DNA of 64,000 nucleotides from Corallium rubrum (GCA_964035015.1 CAXIUP010000120.1:1213001-1277000); one strand, 5' to 3'; counted from the first letter of the stretch, positions 32,062 through 40,945 are shown. Translations and numbers: made by a program. The notes: generated by a model not told the origin, from the sequence alone.

Positions 32062-33618
32062 ATGGATACCGACAAACTCTACCACAAGTATTATGGGGAG
32101 AACTATGAAAAGGCGATGGAGAATATCAGAAAGGGGAATAAGTCAGCTAAGATTAATTTACTCAAGAGATACCCCCATGCCACATTATCCAAATTCACCT
32201 TTACAACAACTCTCAAAAAAGACGGCGAAATCGAAAGAAGTGACGTATGGTTTAAGAATAGTGACATCGTATCAACGAACGTAGATAGCAGCACTTTTAG
32301 GAATGACAAGTCTATGTGGATTTGGCTACATAACTATAAAGGGAAGCAAAGTCTGGTTGAGGGTGGATTTCCTATGATATGGCTTAGCGGTGGTACGTTA
32401 CAGAAAGTTCAGGGTGAGCGACACCAAGAGTCCTCGAAACACACATATCTGTCAGACAACGCCATAGACTACGACCTCAACAATTTTAGGATTTATGTTA
32501 ACGGTGAGGATTACTTTATGGCAAAATTACCAACCCTAAATCCAGGTAACCAGACGGACATCGCGGCATGGTGGAATAACAATGATCCCTATTACCAACT
32601 TATTACCGCTGTCTACCTCAGTTCGTATTGCTGTGGCGTTGGGGCAGAGCATCTAAAGTTCTCAAAAGACGTCTACCCAGTGATTACCTCAGTCATGCGT
32701 TTCCACCTCTACTTCACCACACGGCGTATACTGAGACGTCTTAAAACGGAAACGAAAAGCAGTTTAATGAGAGAGTTCGGAGCGGAACACAGCGATGTGA
32801 TTGACAACATGGCGAACATACCCAGACTCCGGAAGCGTAAGCTTGTGCGTGACCCTGGTTATGAACATCATCTTATTGGTAAGTGGGTGTGGCATCTCAA
32901 TAGCGATTATAAGACACACTACAGAAGGTTCATACCTTTACAGACAAATGGTTTCACCAGGGTAGGTACACAGTATTTGAATGAGTCCATCGAGGCTTAT
33001 GTTTACGCCGTTCTTGGTTCACAGGCTAGAACAAGGACCAGCGTTGTTAACAAAGGTGGTGGCAGTCTCGAAACACAGCAAGAATTCAGAACCTTAGTAC
33101 AAGATGCTGTCGTTAACTATTCTATCAGCACTTGGATTTTGAATATGAACAGGGCAATATCAGATACTAACGTCACCCAGAACCTGGCCATAAGCCCTGA
33201 CACGTGGTTAGTGCCGGGGTCACTGACGATACTGAAGGAGAAAATTCCAGGATATAACAACGTTCTCAGACGTGCGTCGAAGGGCATGAAGTTTGGTATT
33301 AACTCTAAGGTTAACTACCAAGGTGTTCACAAACAACCAAAGAAGCTACACCAAGAAAACGGTTTACACTTGGAAACACTAGACGACAAACCAACCGTCC
33401 ACACACCTAACAAACCAGCCGTCCGTACACCTGACAAACCAACCGTCCGTACACCCGACAAACCAACCGTTCATACACCTGACAAACCAGCCGTCCATAC
33501 ACCTGACAAACCAACCGTTCACACACCTGACAGACAACCAAAGCCAGACAATGAGTTGGGAATCCTACTAGTCCTCACAGCTGTGTCTGGGTATCTGTTC
33601 AGTAAATACGCCCTATAG
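32062..33618 (+). CDS. Polinton uncharacterised protein with 8-residue repeats, 518 aa
   Basis: First gene of the rightward block. The N-terminal ~420 residues look globular, with aromatic-rich stretches (SMWIWLHNYKGKQ, YYQLITAVYLSSYCCGVG) and a basic helix (RRILRRLKTETKSSLMREFG). Residues about 440-495 are tandem copies of DKPTVHTP/DKPAVRTP, and the end is a single hydrophobic span (LGILLVLTAVSGYLFSKYAL). This is the design of a stalked, membrane-anchored surface protein, or of a structural protein with a spacer. No family is recognised. ATATATG is fused to the start. Confidence 0.75.
   Translation: MDTDKLYHKYYGENYEKAMENIRKGNKSAKINLLKRYPHATLSKFTFTTTLKKDGEIERSDVWFKNSDIVSTNVDSSTFRNDKSMWIWLHNYKGKQSLVEGGFPMIWLSGGTLQKVQGERHQESSKHTYLSDNAIDYDLNNFRIYVNGEDYFMAKLPTLNPGNQTDIAAWWNNNDPYYQLITAVYLSSYCCGVGAEHLKFSKDVYPVITSVMRFHLYFTTRRILRRLKTETKSSLMREFGAEHSDVIDNMANIPRLRKRKLVRDPGYEHHLIGKWVWHLNSDYKTHYRRFIPLQTNGFTRVGTQYLNESIEAYVYAVLGSQARTRTSVVNKGGGSLETQQEFRTLVQDAVVNYSISTWILNMNRAISDTNVTQNLAISPDTWLVPGSLTILKEKIPGYNNVLRRASKGMKFGINSKVNYQGVHKQPKKLHQENGLHLETLDDKPTVHTPNKPAVRTPDKPTVRTPDKPTVHTPDKPAVHTPDKPTVHTPDRQPKPDNELGILLVLTAVSGYLFSKYAL
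33385..33533 (+). repeat. 24 bp coding minisatellite
   Basis: About six tandem copies of gacaaaccaaccgtccacac plus acct, each coding eight residues (DKPTVHTP type). The unit differences are mainly Thr/Ala and His/Arg, showing recent repeat turnover within the gene. Confidence 0.9.
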
Positions 33619-33621
33619 TAT

Positions 33622-34407
33622 ATGAGTCTGTTTTATGGTTACAACAGACTGGACACAGTGACTAATAAACATATCAGCGACAGGTTGAGAGAAGTCCTTA
33701 ACACGGAGCCCGACTACAGGGTCATCTTTGACCTGAACGTAACCAGATCCAGTAAGAACGCAGTCTCCAGACTCCATTTTGTTGACTACATAGAGGATAG
33801 GGACGGTGAGACCGACTCAGCCATGTTTTGGAGACCCCCAAGTGTCAACCCACAGCTTAACACCACCGGTGATCACCATTTCCTTTACCCTGAGTCCTCA
33901 ATAAGAACAGCCTTCCAGGCTAACGTGCCCAGATTCATGGGCACCAATGTTTCAGTCTTTGTTGTGGTAAAGAGGAACAGTGTGAGATCGGCGTCGGGTG
34001 CCTGGGAAACAATTGTTTCCAATGCCAACGTTAACGATGGTAGAAGCCTTGGGTTCAAAGCTGGGGTGAGTAATAGACTGGTTTTCGGTGGGATGACACC
34101 GACTAGGTTTCATGAGTGTACAATTCCAGCGAAGTTCGTCGGGAAGAGGGTTCTAATATCTGCCCACTGGCTATCAGGACTTAGGGTGTCACACGTCAGG
34201 ATAAATGGTGGGATATTAAGGGACTCATACACTATGTGTGACATCGGACAGTTGGGAACACCCTACCTGAGTGTTCTCGGGGTAAACAGCTTAAAAAGTT
34301 TTTATTCAGACATCAACCTCTACGGTATGAGGGTTGTGGAGGGTCGTCTAGGGGAACCCGAGATTGGGAGGATCTGTAAGGGGGTTATGGCTGAGTACGG
34401 TCTGTAG
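33622..34407 (+). CDS. Polinton LamG-like protein A, 261 aa
   Basis: Starts three bases after the previous stop with TATAGTATATGAG. The sequence is beta-rich. The C-terminal part CTIPAKFVGKRVLISAHWLS, VRINGG and YSDINLYGMRVVEGRLGEPE carries the pattern of concanavalin/laminin-G-type jelly rolls, whose last strand often reads DI.LY.R.L...EI. A glycan-binding or attachment role is plausible for a virion-type element. The neighbouring gene is a close paralogue. No signal peptide is visible. Confidence 0.6.
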   Translation: MSLFYGYNRLDTVTNKHISDRLREVLNTEPDYRVIFDLNVTRSSKNAVSRLHFVDYIEDRDGETDSAMFWRPPSVNPQLNTTGDHHFLYPESSIRTAFQANVPRFMGTNVSVFVVVKRNSVRSASGAWETIVSNANVNDGRSLGFKAGVSNRLVFGGMTPTRFHECTIPAKFVGKRVLISAHWLSGLRVSHVRINGGILRDSYTMCDIGQLGTPYLSVLGVNSLKSFYSDINLYGMRVVEGRLGEPEIGRICKGVMAEYGL

Positions 34408-34435
34408 CCGCGTCTGGGTATCTGTCCTATAGTAT

Positions 34436-35134
34436 ATGAGTCTGTTTTATGGTTACAGCAGACCAATCACTAATAAACAACTCAACGACAGACTGAAAGC
34501 TCACATAAAGACCCGTGACAGCAGAGTTATCTTCGATCTGAACGTAACCAGATCCAGTAAGAACGTGGTTTCCAAACTCCCCCCATTTGTTGATTACATA
34601 GAAGACAGGGACGGTGAGACCAGAATCAACTCAACCATGTTTTGGAGACCCCCTAGTGTCAACCCACAGCTAAACACTGCTGGCGACCACCACTTCCTTC
34701 ACCCTGAGACGACGATAAGAACAGCCTTCCATGTTATCATGCCCAGACTCACATTCACCGACGTCTCCGTTTTCGTTGTGGTAAAGAGGAACAGTGTGAG
34801 ATCGGCGTCAGGTGCCTGGGAAATGATTGTTTCGAATAATGACAACCATCTCGGCAAAAGCATTGGGTTTAAAGCTGGGGTAAATGACAAACTGTTCATA
34901 GATGGGGCATCACCACGTAGGACTCATGAGTGTACGATCCCAGCGAAGTTCATTGGGAAAAGGGTTCTGATATCTACCCACTGGCTATCCGGACTTAGAG
35001 TGTCACACGTTAGAATAAATGGTGAAATGCTGAAGGACTCATTCTTTATCAGTAACATCGATCAGAGAGGGACATCTTATATGAATGTCTTCGGGCTAAA
35101 CAAATCTGAGAAGTATTATTCAGACATTAACTTT
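34436..35134 (+). pseudogene. Polinton LamG-like protein B, split by a LINE
   Basis: Paralogue of the preceding gene, sharing MSLFYGY, VIFDLNVTRSSKN and VFVVVKRNSVRSASGAWE. Even the upstream bases match (CTATAGTATATGAG), showing the duplication included the promoter. The LINE at 35135-38598 has inserted near its 3' end, and the remaining part lies at about 38600-38691. The copies differ throughout, so the duplication predates the LINE. Confidence 0.7.
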
Positions 35135-38100
35135 TAACTTTAACTTTAACTTTAACTTTAATTAATAAAATCGACTAGCAGTGATATAACAAATACCACT
35201 GAATTACTCGAGTTTTTACAAGCTTATTCATGCTAAAAAGTTAAGATTGTTCTAGATATAAGGTAATTAGAGTTCTATAATCCTAAAAGTTATTAATAGA
35301 AGCGTTAATAAAACAATTTTTAAAACGGTTCGTTTTGCTAAAAGGGATAGAAAAAGGACTATTGGATCTGAGGTTATAAGGATTAAGGTTCTTGGGCGGT
35401 AATAAAGAATGAAGCTTGTGAGTAGGATCAGATACAATGTTTTTAAACAGTTTCTCGCACAGAATTCGACGGCGTTCTCTGAGCGTGGTTAATCCAGCGG
35501 TGATCATGGCTTGCGAATAGGATAGGAATGGGTGGATAATACGAAGAGCTCGACGTTGTAACCGTTCTAGATCGTCGCTTAAGTATTCCGGTAGAGCATA
35601 ATGGTACACCTGACAAGCGTATTCGATCACAGAACGAATGCAGGTAGTGTAAAATAAGCACAGTTGTTTTTCCGGTACACCAGCCCGCTTCAGTTGGACA
35701 AGAAAGTATAGTCTCTTTGATGATTTAGACAAAACAGAATCGACATGGGCATTCCATTTGAGGTCGTTGCTGACCACAAGACCTAGAATTTTGACAGTTT
35801 TAACGACTTCGAGATCTTTGTTATCAACTTTGATTGGATTGAAGGAGCGGGGCTGTTTGGAAAATTCAATGCGCAGTTCCTTAGATTTGGTTGGGTGTAA
35901 TTCAAAACGGTTGTGATCAGACCATGACTGCATTTGGTCAACAACAGGTTGGATGAGGCTCGGTAATGATTTGGATACGACTTCCGAAAAGGAGGTATCG
36001 TCGATAAATTTCCATAAGTTGAAAGATGGATGGGCTTTTAGGTCATTGATCATCAGAAGAAATAACCAAGGGCCTAATTTACTGCCTTGGGGTACTCCTG
36101 CTGGAACGTGACGCCACTGGGAAAATAAGCTGTCGGTAATTTTGATCCTTTGTTGTCTGTTAGTTAGAAAGTCAACAATCCAATTCACAACTGAAGGTTT
36201 AATGTCAAGGGTTTTTAATTTATTGAGGAGAATATTGTGGTCCACCAAATCAAAGGCTTTCCGGAAATCAAACAGGGTTACTCGAACGCTTGCACCATTG
36301 CCATCGGTTGCTTTAGACCATTGATGGATCATAGAAATGAGGGCCATACAAGCAGAAGACTTCTCAATTCCACCGTATTGGTTTGAATCAATCACCGATA
36401 GAATAGCTTGTTTGAGATCTTTTTCGATAATAAACTCTTCGGCAACTTTGGAGATGACGGGTGTTAAGGAAATGGGTCTAAGGTCTTTAATGATATCTTT
36501 AACAGGTTTGGCTTTAGGAATGGTGATAACATTAGCCCTCTTCCAGTTAGTAGGCACAGTTTCTTCGTTGAACGAGCAATTGAGAATTGATGAGATAGGC
36601 GCCGCAAGAATAGCAGCAAACTTGTTGAGGACCCACGAACTGACATCATCAGGACCAGAGGCTTTGTTAGCTTGCAGTTGGGATAGTTTGCTGAGTACCT
36701 CGGATGGGTTCACATGGATGGGCTGATCATCGTACGAGGGAAGTCGTTGGTCGTTGGTTATTGGATCGTAGTCTTGCATGACGCTGAGAAACTCATCGTT
36801 GATTTTATTCGCTAATTCTTCAAGTGGTATGTTATCGGGATTAGGTAAGGCCAGGACGGGCTTCTGCATACCACATAATTTTTTCACTTGTTTCCACCAT
36901 TTTTTAGGATCTTTGCTTTCTGTACTTTGGACTTTCACTCTGTAGAAGGATCTTCGGATGAGCTTACGTTCTTTATTAACTTTGTTGCGATATATCTTGA
37001 AGAGATTTTCTTTGCCTTCAGCCAATGCTTTTTGTCTTTTCTTTATCAAGTTTTTAAATGAGATAGTCATCCATGGAGCATCTTGGTGGCAGATGAGAAC
37101 TGATTTGAGAGGCATGAAAGTGTGAAGGCCCAGGTTGACAACATCATTAAATGATTCAGACATCTGATTACTACTTGTGCGGTCCTGGAAGAAGATGTCC
37201 CAGTTAATGGAACTCAGGAAGATGCCCAATTTTCGGATAGAACTTGGATTCTTACGACGAACCATGATGCTAAAGGTAGATTTAGATTTTTCTTGACGAA
37301 ATTTCGGCTCGACAACTACTGTAAAATGATCTGATAGTCCGAAAGGCGGAAGCTTCGTGGGTGTACTATAATATTGTGGAAGGCTGGTAAGAATGAGATC
37401 TAAGGTGTTCGAACATCTGGTTGGAAATTTAACAAGTTGTTTTAGACGGAATTGGCGCATCAAGGTGGAAATTGGAAGATTGTTGAAATCGCCTCCAATA
37501 AGAAAAGCGCAGTTGGGAAACAAGGATTCTGATGTGGCTAGTGAGTTGGCAAGGAACTCAAGCATAAGATTGTTGTCGGCACTGGGAGGATGGTAAACAA
37601 TTCCGACAACAATTGACGAAGTGCCACGCGGTAGACGGTTTGGTCTGATCTTTAACCACAGAACTTCAAAATCTTCATGAATTAGCTGGTTTAGAATGGT
37701 GAATTGGATGTTTTCTTTCACATAAACACAGACGCCTCCATGAATTGATTTGGTGCGGTCTTTCCTAGCCACACAATAGCCTGGAATGTTAATTATTTGG
37801 TCTGAGATTGAGTCACGAAGCCATGTTTCGGTGATCATAACAAGATCTGTAGAGATCAGGTCAGCATGGACTCGTAGTTCGTCTATTTTTGGGGCAAGAG
37901 ACATTACGTTTGAAAGTGTAACCGATGGAACGTAGAATTGTGTTGTCAGATATCGAGAATCGTCGATGTTGTCAGCGCTATCAACGTTCGAAGTTGGTAT
38001 ATAAATGAGATTTCTTGACCGCCAATATTTATCAGAGAATGAAGATGTTCGATTTTGATGGCTAGAGGAGACTTCAAGAGTGTTAGGTGGGAAGGATGGT

Positions 38101-38598
38101 CCATATACAGAGTATTTTTTATGGAATAACTGTCTAGACGAAGGCGATCTGATACGATGGTTGACAATGGGGATGATGGCCTGTTGTTGTTGTTGGTTTC
38201 TCTGAGCAATCCGTCGGCCGCCGCGGCTGTTTCTTTGGTTCTTTAAGATACCAAGAGACTTCAATACATTGAATAAGATGTTGTTGATACAAGGACGACC
38301 ATTGGGCTTCGTGCTAAGCAGGAAAGATCTCGAAATCGCTGCCCGATGAAAAATTTCCATAATGTTTTGATGATAATTGAGACCACGAGAATACCGGTGA
38401 GTAATGAAATGAGAAGAAGTTGTTATAAATGTTATTTTGACCCTTGAATCAGGATGAAGATCAACAGAATGGTATTATCCACTATTAGTATAACGAACAA
38501 AGTAAGTTAATAGGAAAACTTCAGTACAAATCAAGTTAATTTAAAATTTAGGCGAGAGCTCCTCAAAATGCAGCCATGCGGCGCTTATAGGCGAGGGA
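35135..38598 (-). mobile_element. LINE (CR1/L2-Jockey group) inserted in the Polinton
   Basis: Minus-strand non-LTR retrotransposon with one long frame (35283-38360). Its 3' end is at the left, tailed by a short tandem repeat (taactt units, 35136-35160) rather than poly(A). The 5' end is near 38598, where Polinton sequence resumes (tttacggtatgaag). No target duplication longer than three or four bases is visible. It looks full or nearly full length and undamaged, hence a recent arrival after the Polinton insertion. Confidence 0.88.
35283..38360 (-). CDS. LINE endonuclease/reverse transcriptase, 1025 aa
   Basis: Residues 1-140 are low-conservation, with a Gln-rich patch. APE-type endonuclease spans about 145-350: MITETWL with Glu 178, GGDFNN at 289-294 and SDH at 343-345. 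Reverse transcriptase spans about 560-860: KASGPDD, LRPISLTP, FDFRKAFDLVDH (697-708), AGVPQGSKLGPWL and the catalytic FIDDTSF (Ile replaces the usual Ala of FADD). The C-terminal thumb has IEYACQVYHYALPEYLSDDL. It nicks target DNA and primes reverse transcription there. The frame is open from end to end; the first Met is taken as start, though Met 153 is possible. Confidence 0.9.
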   Translation of the reverse strand: MEIFHRAAISRSFLLSTKPNGRPCINNILFNVLKSLGILKNQRNSRGGRRIAQRNQQQQQAIIPIVNHRIRSPSSRQLFHKKYSVYGPSFPPNTLEVSSSHQNRTSSFSDKYWRSRNLIYIPTSNVDSADNIDDSRYLTTQFYVPSVTLSNVMSLAPKIDELRVHADLISTDLVMITETWLRDSISDQIINIPGYCVARKDRTKSIHGGVCVYVKENIQFTILNQLIHEDFEVLWLKIRPNRLPRGTSSIVVGIVYHPPSADNNLMLEFLANSLATSESLFPNCAFLIGGDFNNLPISTLMRQFRLKQLVKFPTRCSNTLDLILTSLPQYYSTPTKLPPFGLSDHFTVVVEPKFRQEKSKSTFSIMVRRKNPSSIRKLGIFLSSINWDIFFQDRTSSNQMSESFNDVVNLGLHTFMPLKSVLICHQDAPWMTISFKNLIKKRQKALAEGKENLFKIYRNKVNKERKLIRRSFYRVKVQSTESKDPKKWWKQVKKLCGMQKPVLALPNPDNIPLEELANKINDEFLSVMQDYDPITNDQRLPSYDDQPIHVNPSEVLSKLSQLQANKASGPDDVSSWVLNKFAAILAAPISSILNCSFNEETVPTNWKRANVITIPKAKPVKDIIKDLRPISLTPVISKVAEEFIIEKDLKQAILSVIDSNQYGGIEKSSACMALISMIHQWSKATDGNGASVRVTLFDFRKAFDLVDHNILLNKLKTLDIKPSVVNWIVDFLTNRQQRIKITDSLFSQWRHVPAGVPQGSKLGPWLFLLMINDLKAHPSFNLWKFIDDTSFSEVVSKSLPSLIQPVVDQMQSWSDHNRFELHPTKSKELRIEFSKQPRSFNPIKVDNKDLEVVKTVKILGLVVSNDLKWNAHVDSVLSKSSKRLYFLVQLKRAGVPEKQLCLFYTTCIRSVIEYACQVYHYALPEYLSDDLERLQRRALRIIHPFLSYSQAMITAGLTTLRERRRILCEKLFKNIVSDPTHKLHSLLPPKNLNPYNLRSNSPFSIPFSKTNRFKNCFINASINNF

Positions 38599-38694
38599 TG
38601 TTTACGGTATGAAGATCGTAGAGGGTCGTCTGGGGGATCATGAGATTGAGAGGATTTGTAACAGGACCATGGTTGAATATGACCTGTAATTAGA
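38599..38694 (+). other. Polinton sequence resuming after the LINE
   Basis: Holds the tail of LamG-like protein B (GMKIVEGRL type codons) and its stop, followed directly by the next gene's start. Only two or three bases separate the stop from the following ATG region. Confidence 0.7.
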
Positions 38695-39216
38695 ATGGGG
38701 AAAAAGAGGAAAAGCGTCGTCAGCTTCAACCACATTGGTAAAAACCTCCAATCGGCTGAAGTGGATAAACTAACCCGACTCTATTCGTATTATCATAGGC
38801 TAGCGACTTGTTACAAGTGGAAACACACTCGACTGAAGAGACTGAAGATGATCCTCGAGACGGTCTCTGTTGGGTTGACTGTGGTCGGGGGAGTAGCCGG
38901 TGGCGTCACAGCTAACCCGCTGATCCTCGGAACCATAGCCGGTCCTGGCGTCCTGATCCAAGGGTACATGACCAAGTCGGGAATGCCTGGCAAACTGGAA
39001 AACTGTAAATTTGCTCACGTTAGCTACCACAAGGTTCTGACACAGATCAGAAGCTTCCTACGTGGGGCTTCCTATGACGAGACTGTCTTCCTATCCGACG
39101 TTCGTGTACTCGACGACATTGTGACTGAGGTCTGTCCACATTCCGACAGTATGATCACACGGTATCATAGGACCTATGACTCAGCTGAGCCTGTCGGGCC
39201 TGGCGGACCTGACTGA
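38695..39216 (+). CDS. Polinton uncharacterised membrane protein, 173 aa
   Basis: Starts MGKKRKSVVSFNHIGKN. A basic helical part is followed by a hydrophobic, Gly-rich region (SVGLTVVGGVAGGVTANPLI, about residues 59-78, continuing LGTIAGPGVLIQGYM) and a soluble C-terminal region. The start lacks the element's usual AGTATA motif (preceding bases ctgtaattaga), so it may be read from the upstream LamG gene. Its 3' end overlaps the end of the leftward kinase gene by 62 bases, tail to tail. Function unknown. Confidence 0.65.
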   Translation: MGKKRKSVVSFNHIGKNLQSAEVDKLTRLYSYYHRLATCYKWKHTRLKRLKMILETVSVGLTVVGGVAGGVTANPLILGTIAGPGVLIQGYMTKSGMPGKLENCKFAHVSYHKVLTQIRSFLRGASYDETVFLSDVRVLDDIVTEVCPHSDSMITRYHRTYDSAEPVGPGGPD

Positions 39217-39898
39217 CGATCTCTGGTATGTAGACGTCTCGGTCATCCACACAAGCCATCCAACCATGAAACCTGCTAGGGACCCCACTGAGGGCATCGA
39301 CTACCTCCGACTCATCCGGACCGAAGTCTTCCCAATCGAGGGTAATCACCTTAGTTCCATTAAGAGCTATGTCCTCAGTCATCTCCCCCATATACCTCTC
39401 CACACACCTGAGGTAATCCTTAGTCACACCGGCTTCACATTCCCGACCTCTCCTGAGCATCCGGTCGTAGCAGGTGTCGACTGAGGCTTTTAGGAATAGT
39501 AGAGCGTCAGGGGTTGGGAGAAGATTGTTTAGTGAGTGGAAGATCTTGGAATAATCAGAAAACTGTTTGTCGGTTATCCACCCATTATGCCAACAGTACT
39601 TAGTGAAAACCATACAGCTGTGATGTGTTCGCTCTATAATCACATTCCTCCCTTCGTTGATTAACTCCAGAGCCTCTAGGTAGACGTCGATTCTCTCACC
39701 GAGGAACCAGGTCTCCATCTCATACGCCCACCTCCCAGGGTCGGCGTAAAACCTTTCTAGGTACGGGTTGCTCTCAACCGGCTCTTCGATGAGGTGGTAG
39801 TGGTTCCTTCTAGCGAATGGTATAGCGAACGTTGTCTTTCCCACACCGATGTTTCCATCGAGGGCGATCAGTCGAGCACCGAGCTTTGTTTCAGTCAT
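39155..39898 (-). CDS. Deoxynucleoside kinase carried by the Polinton, 247 aa
   Basis: Phosphorylates deoxynucleosides to dNMPs in the salvage route. P-loop GNIGVGKTT (residues 15-23), EEPVESNPYLERFYADPGRW then AYEMETWFLGERI (38-70), the ERTHHS block (89-94, the D/ERS motif) and an Arg-rich lid RRGRECEAG (149-157) define the dCK/dGK/TK2 superfamily. The EPV..NP.LE.FY.DP.RWA....Q.YFL..R phrasing is closer to bacterial dGK/dAK-type enzymes than to animal dCK or TK2, hinting at a bacterial or viral origin. It is leftward among rightward genes, with its own start motif (GGTATAATG). The frame looks complete. It could raise dNTP supply for the PolB in non-dividing cells. Confidence 0.88.
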   Translation of the reverse strand: MTETKLGARLIALDGNIGVGKTTFAIPFARRNHYHLIEEPVESNPYLERFYADPGRWAYEMETWFLGERIDVYLEALELINEGRNVIIERTHHSCMVFTKYCWHNGWITDKQFSDYSKIFHSLNNLLPTPDALLFLKASVDTCYDRMLRRGRECEAGVTKDYLRCVERYMGEMTEDIALNGTKVITLDWEDFGPDESEVVDALSGVPSRFHGWMACVDDRDVYIPEIVSQVRQARQAQLSHRSYDTV

Positions 39899-39943
39899 TA
39901 TACCTTAGGTGTACGGTACGGCCCTAAACCTCCTGTATTTTAT

Positions 39944-40264
39944 ATGAAGATTCCAAAGAGACTTAGACGACCCATACTGATTATCTTCCACGCTCTTAGA
40001 AGAGCTATCGGGGTGATGAGACATTGTGTTAGGAGGAACCGTAGGGGAGAGTACTACGTGACTGAGTCTGTTGCTGTCTGGCCGACGGTCTTAGGAACCC
40101 CTACAGATGACCTCACAGACTCCCTAAAGACAGCCTCAGAGATTCCTACAGATGGTCTCACAGACGTCCTACAGACAGACTCAGAGATTCCTATAGATGA
40201 TCTCACAGACTTCCCAGAGACGACCTCAGAGATTCCTACAGATGACCTCACAGATGAAACATAG
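39944..40264 (+). CDS. Polinton small basic protein with DDLTD repeats, 106 aa
   Basis: From ATG 39944 (TTTTATATG): a strongly basic head MKIPKRLRRPILIIFHALRR followed by RNRRGEYY, then about four copies of a 15-residue acidic unit built on SEIPTDDLTD. The head could bind nucleic acid, with the acidic repeats as a flexible tail, somewhat like small core proteins, but no family is recognised. Codons upstream of this ATG overlap the kinase start on the other strand and are not needed. Confidence 0.6.
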   Translation: MKIPKRLRRPILIIFHALRRAIGVMRHCVRRNRRGEYYVTESVAVWPTVLGTPTDDLTDSLKTASEIPTDGLTDVLQTDSEIPIDDLTDFPETTSEIPTDDLTDET

Positions 40265-40278
40265 ATTAGTGTATATAG

Positions 40279-40659
40279 ATGGCTGACGAGTCTGAGAAAA
40301 CCCCGGAAGTCCCTAAGATAACATCAGTGGTTAAGACGGAGAAAGTTAAGGACCCAAAACGGGTGGAGGCTGGTAAACGACTGGCTCAGATATCGAAGGT
40401 AGCCAAGGAGAGGAAAGCCAGGGAGCGGTTGGCGGCTGAGATTGGTCCTGGGGTTGGTGGCCGGTCAGCCTATTACGGATATCTAATCGGAACCGTTGGG
40501 TTGGTTATCGGTGGGGCCTCACTTTATTACACTATGAGGCAGGAGAGAAGGGAGGTTCAGAGGCTAAGAACCATTGGTGAGGAGAAGGTAATGGAAGGAA
40601 CTGTCGAGCCACAGAACCCCGTTCGGACTTCCCCGGTCTTAGACACCTTCGACGAATGA
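40279..40659 (+). CDS. Polinton single-span membrane protein, 126 aa
   Basis: Charged N-terminal half (KVKDPKRVEAGKRLAQISKV, Lys/Arg-rich), one hydrophobic span YYGYLIGTVGLVIGGASLYY (about residues 65-84) and a charged tail. The start is preceded by GTGTATATAG. It lies in a run of four small genes with short spacers (15-31 bases), probably a late or virion gene set. Confidence 0.65.
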   Translation: MADESEKTPEVPKITSVVKTEKVKDPKRVEAGKRLAQISKVAKERKARERLAAEIGPGVGGRSAYYGYLIGTVGLVIGGASLYYTMRQERREVQRLRTIGEEKVMEGTVEPQNPVRTSPVLDTFDE

Positions 40660-40675
40660 AATATGCGTTAGTATA

Positions 40676-40915
40676 ATGTCAACCACCTACCGAAAAGAAC
40701 TGATGAACGAGCTCTACGACGCTCTCCTGATTACGAGTGGAGCTGTGGCGGTCTCCATGGCTTCGAGGAAGGTCCTGAGGGAACCTCTGGGTACTCCTGA
40801 GTCTGTAAAGGGTACCGTCAGGCTGGCTCTAGCCGTTGGAATTAGCACAGTTGGGATTAAATATGCCCAGTCGAAGGGGTACCTACCGGTTGACCCTTTT
40901 TCAAAGCCTAAGTAG
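40676..40915 (+). CDS. Polinton small protein with two hydrophobic stretches, 79 aa
   Basis: MSTTYRKELMNELYDALLIT opens the protein. The first hydrophobic part is ALLITSGAVAVSMAS and the second VRLALAVGISTVGIKY. The start is fused to TTAGTATAATG. The small size and position match the tiny membrane proteins that Polintons keep next to PolB; function unknown. Confidence 0.6.
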   Translation: MSTTYRKELMNELYDALLITSGAVAVSMASRKVLREPLGTPESVKGTVRLALAVGISTVGIKYAQSKGYLPVDPFSKPK

Positions 40916-40945
40916 CCTAAGGGGGTTCCATATGCAGTGGTTACT

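Noticed and set aside
32043-32075. Integrase start at 32075
   Set aside because: The codon is TTG, and the stretch would overlap the divergent gene. ATG 32042 is the better start.
40937-40945. GTG start three codons upstream of the nuclease ATG
   Set aside because: No reason to expect GTG initiation; ATG 40946 keeps all conserved blocks.
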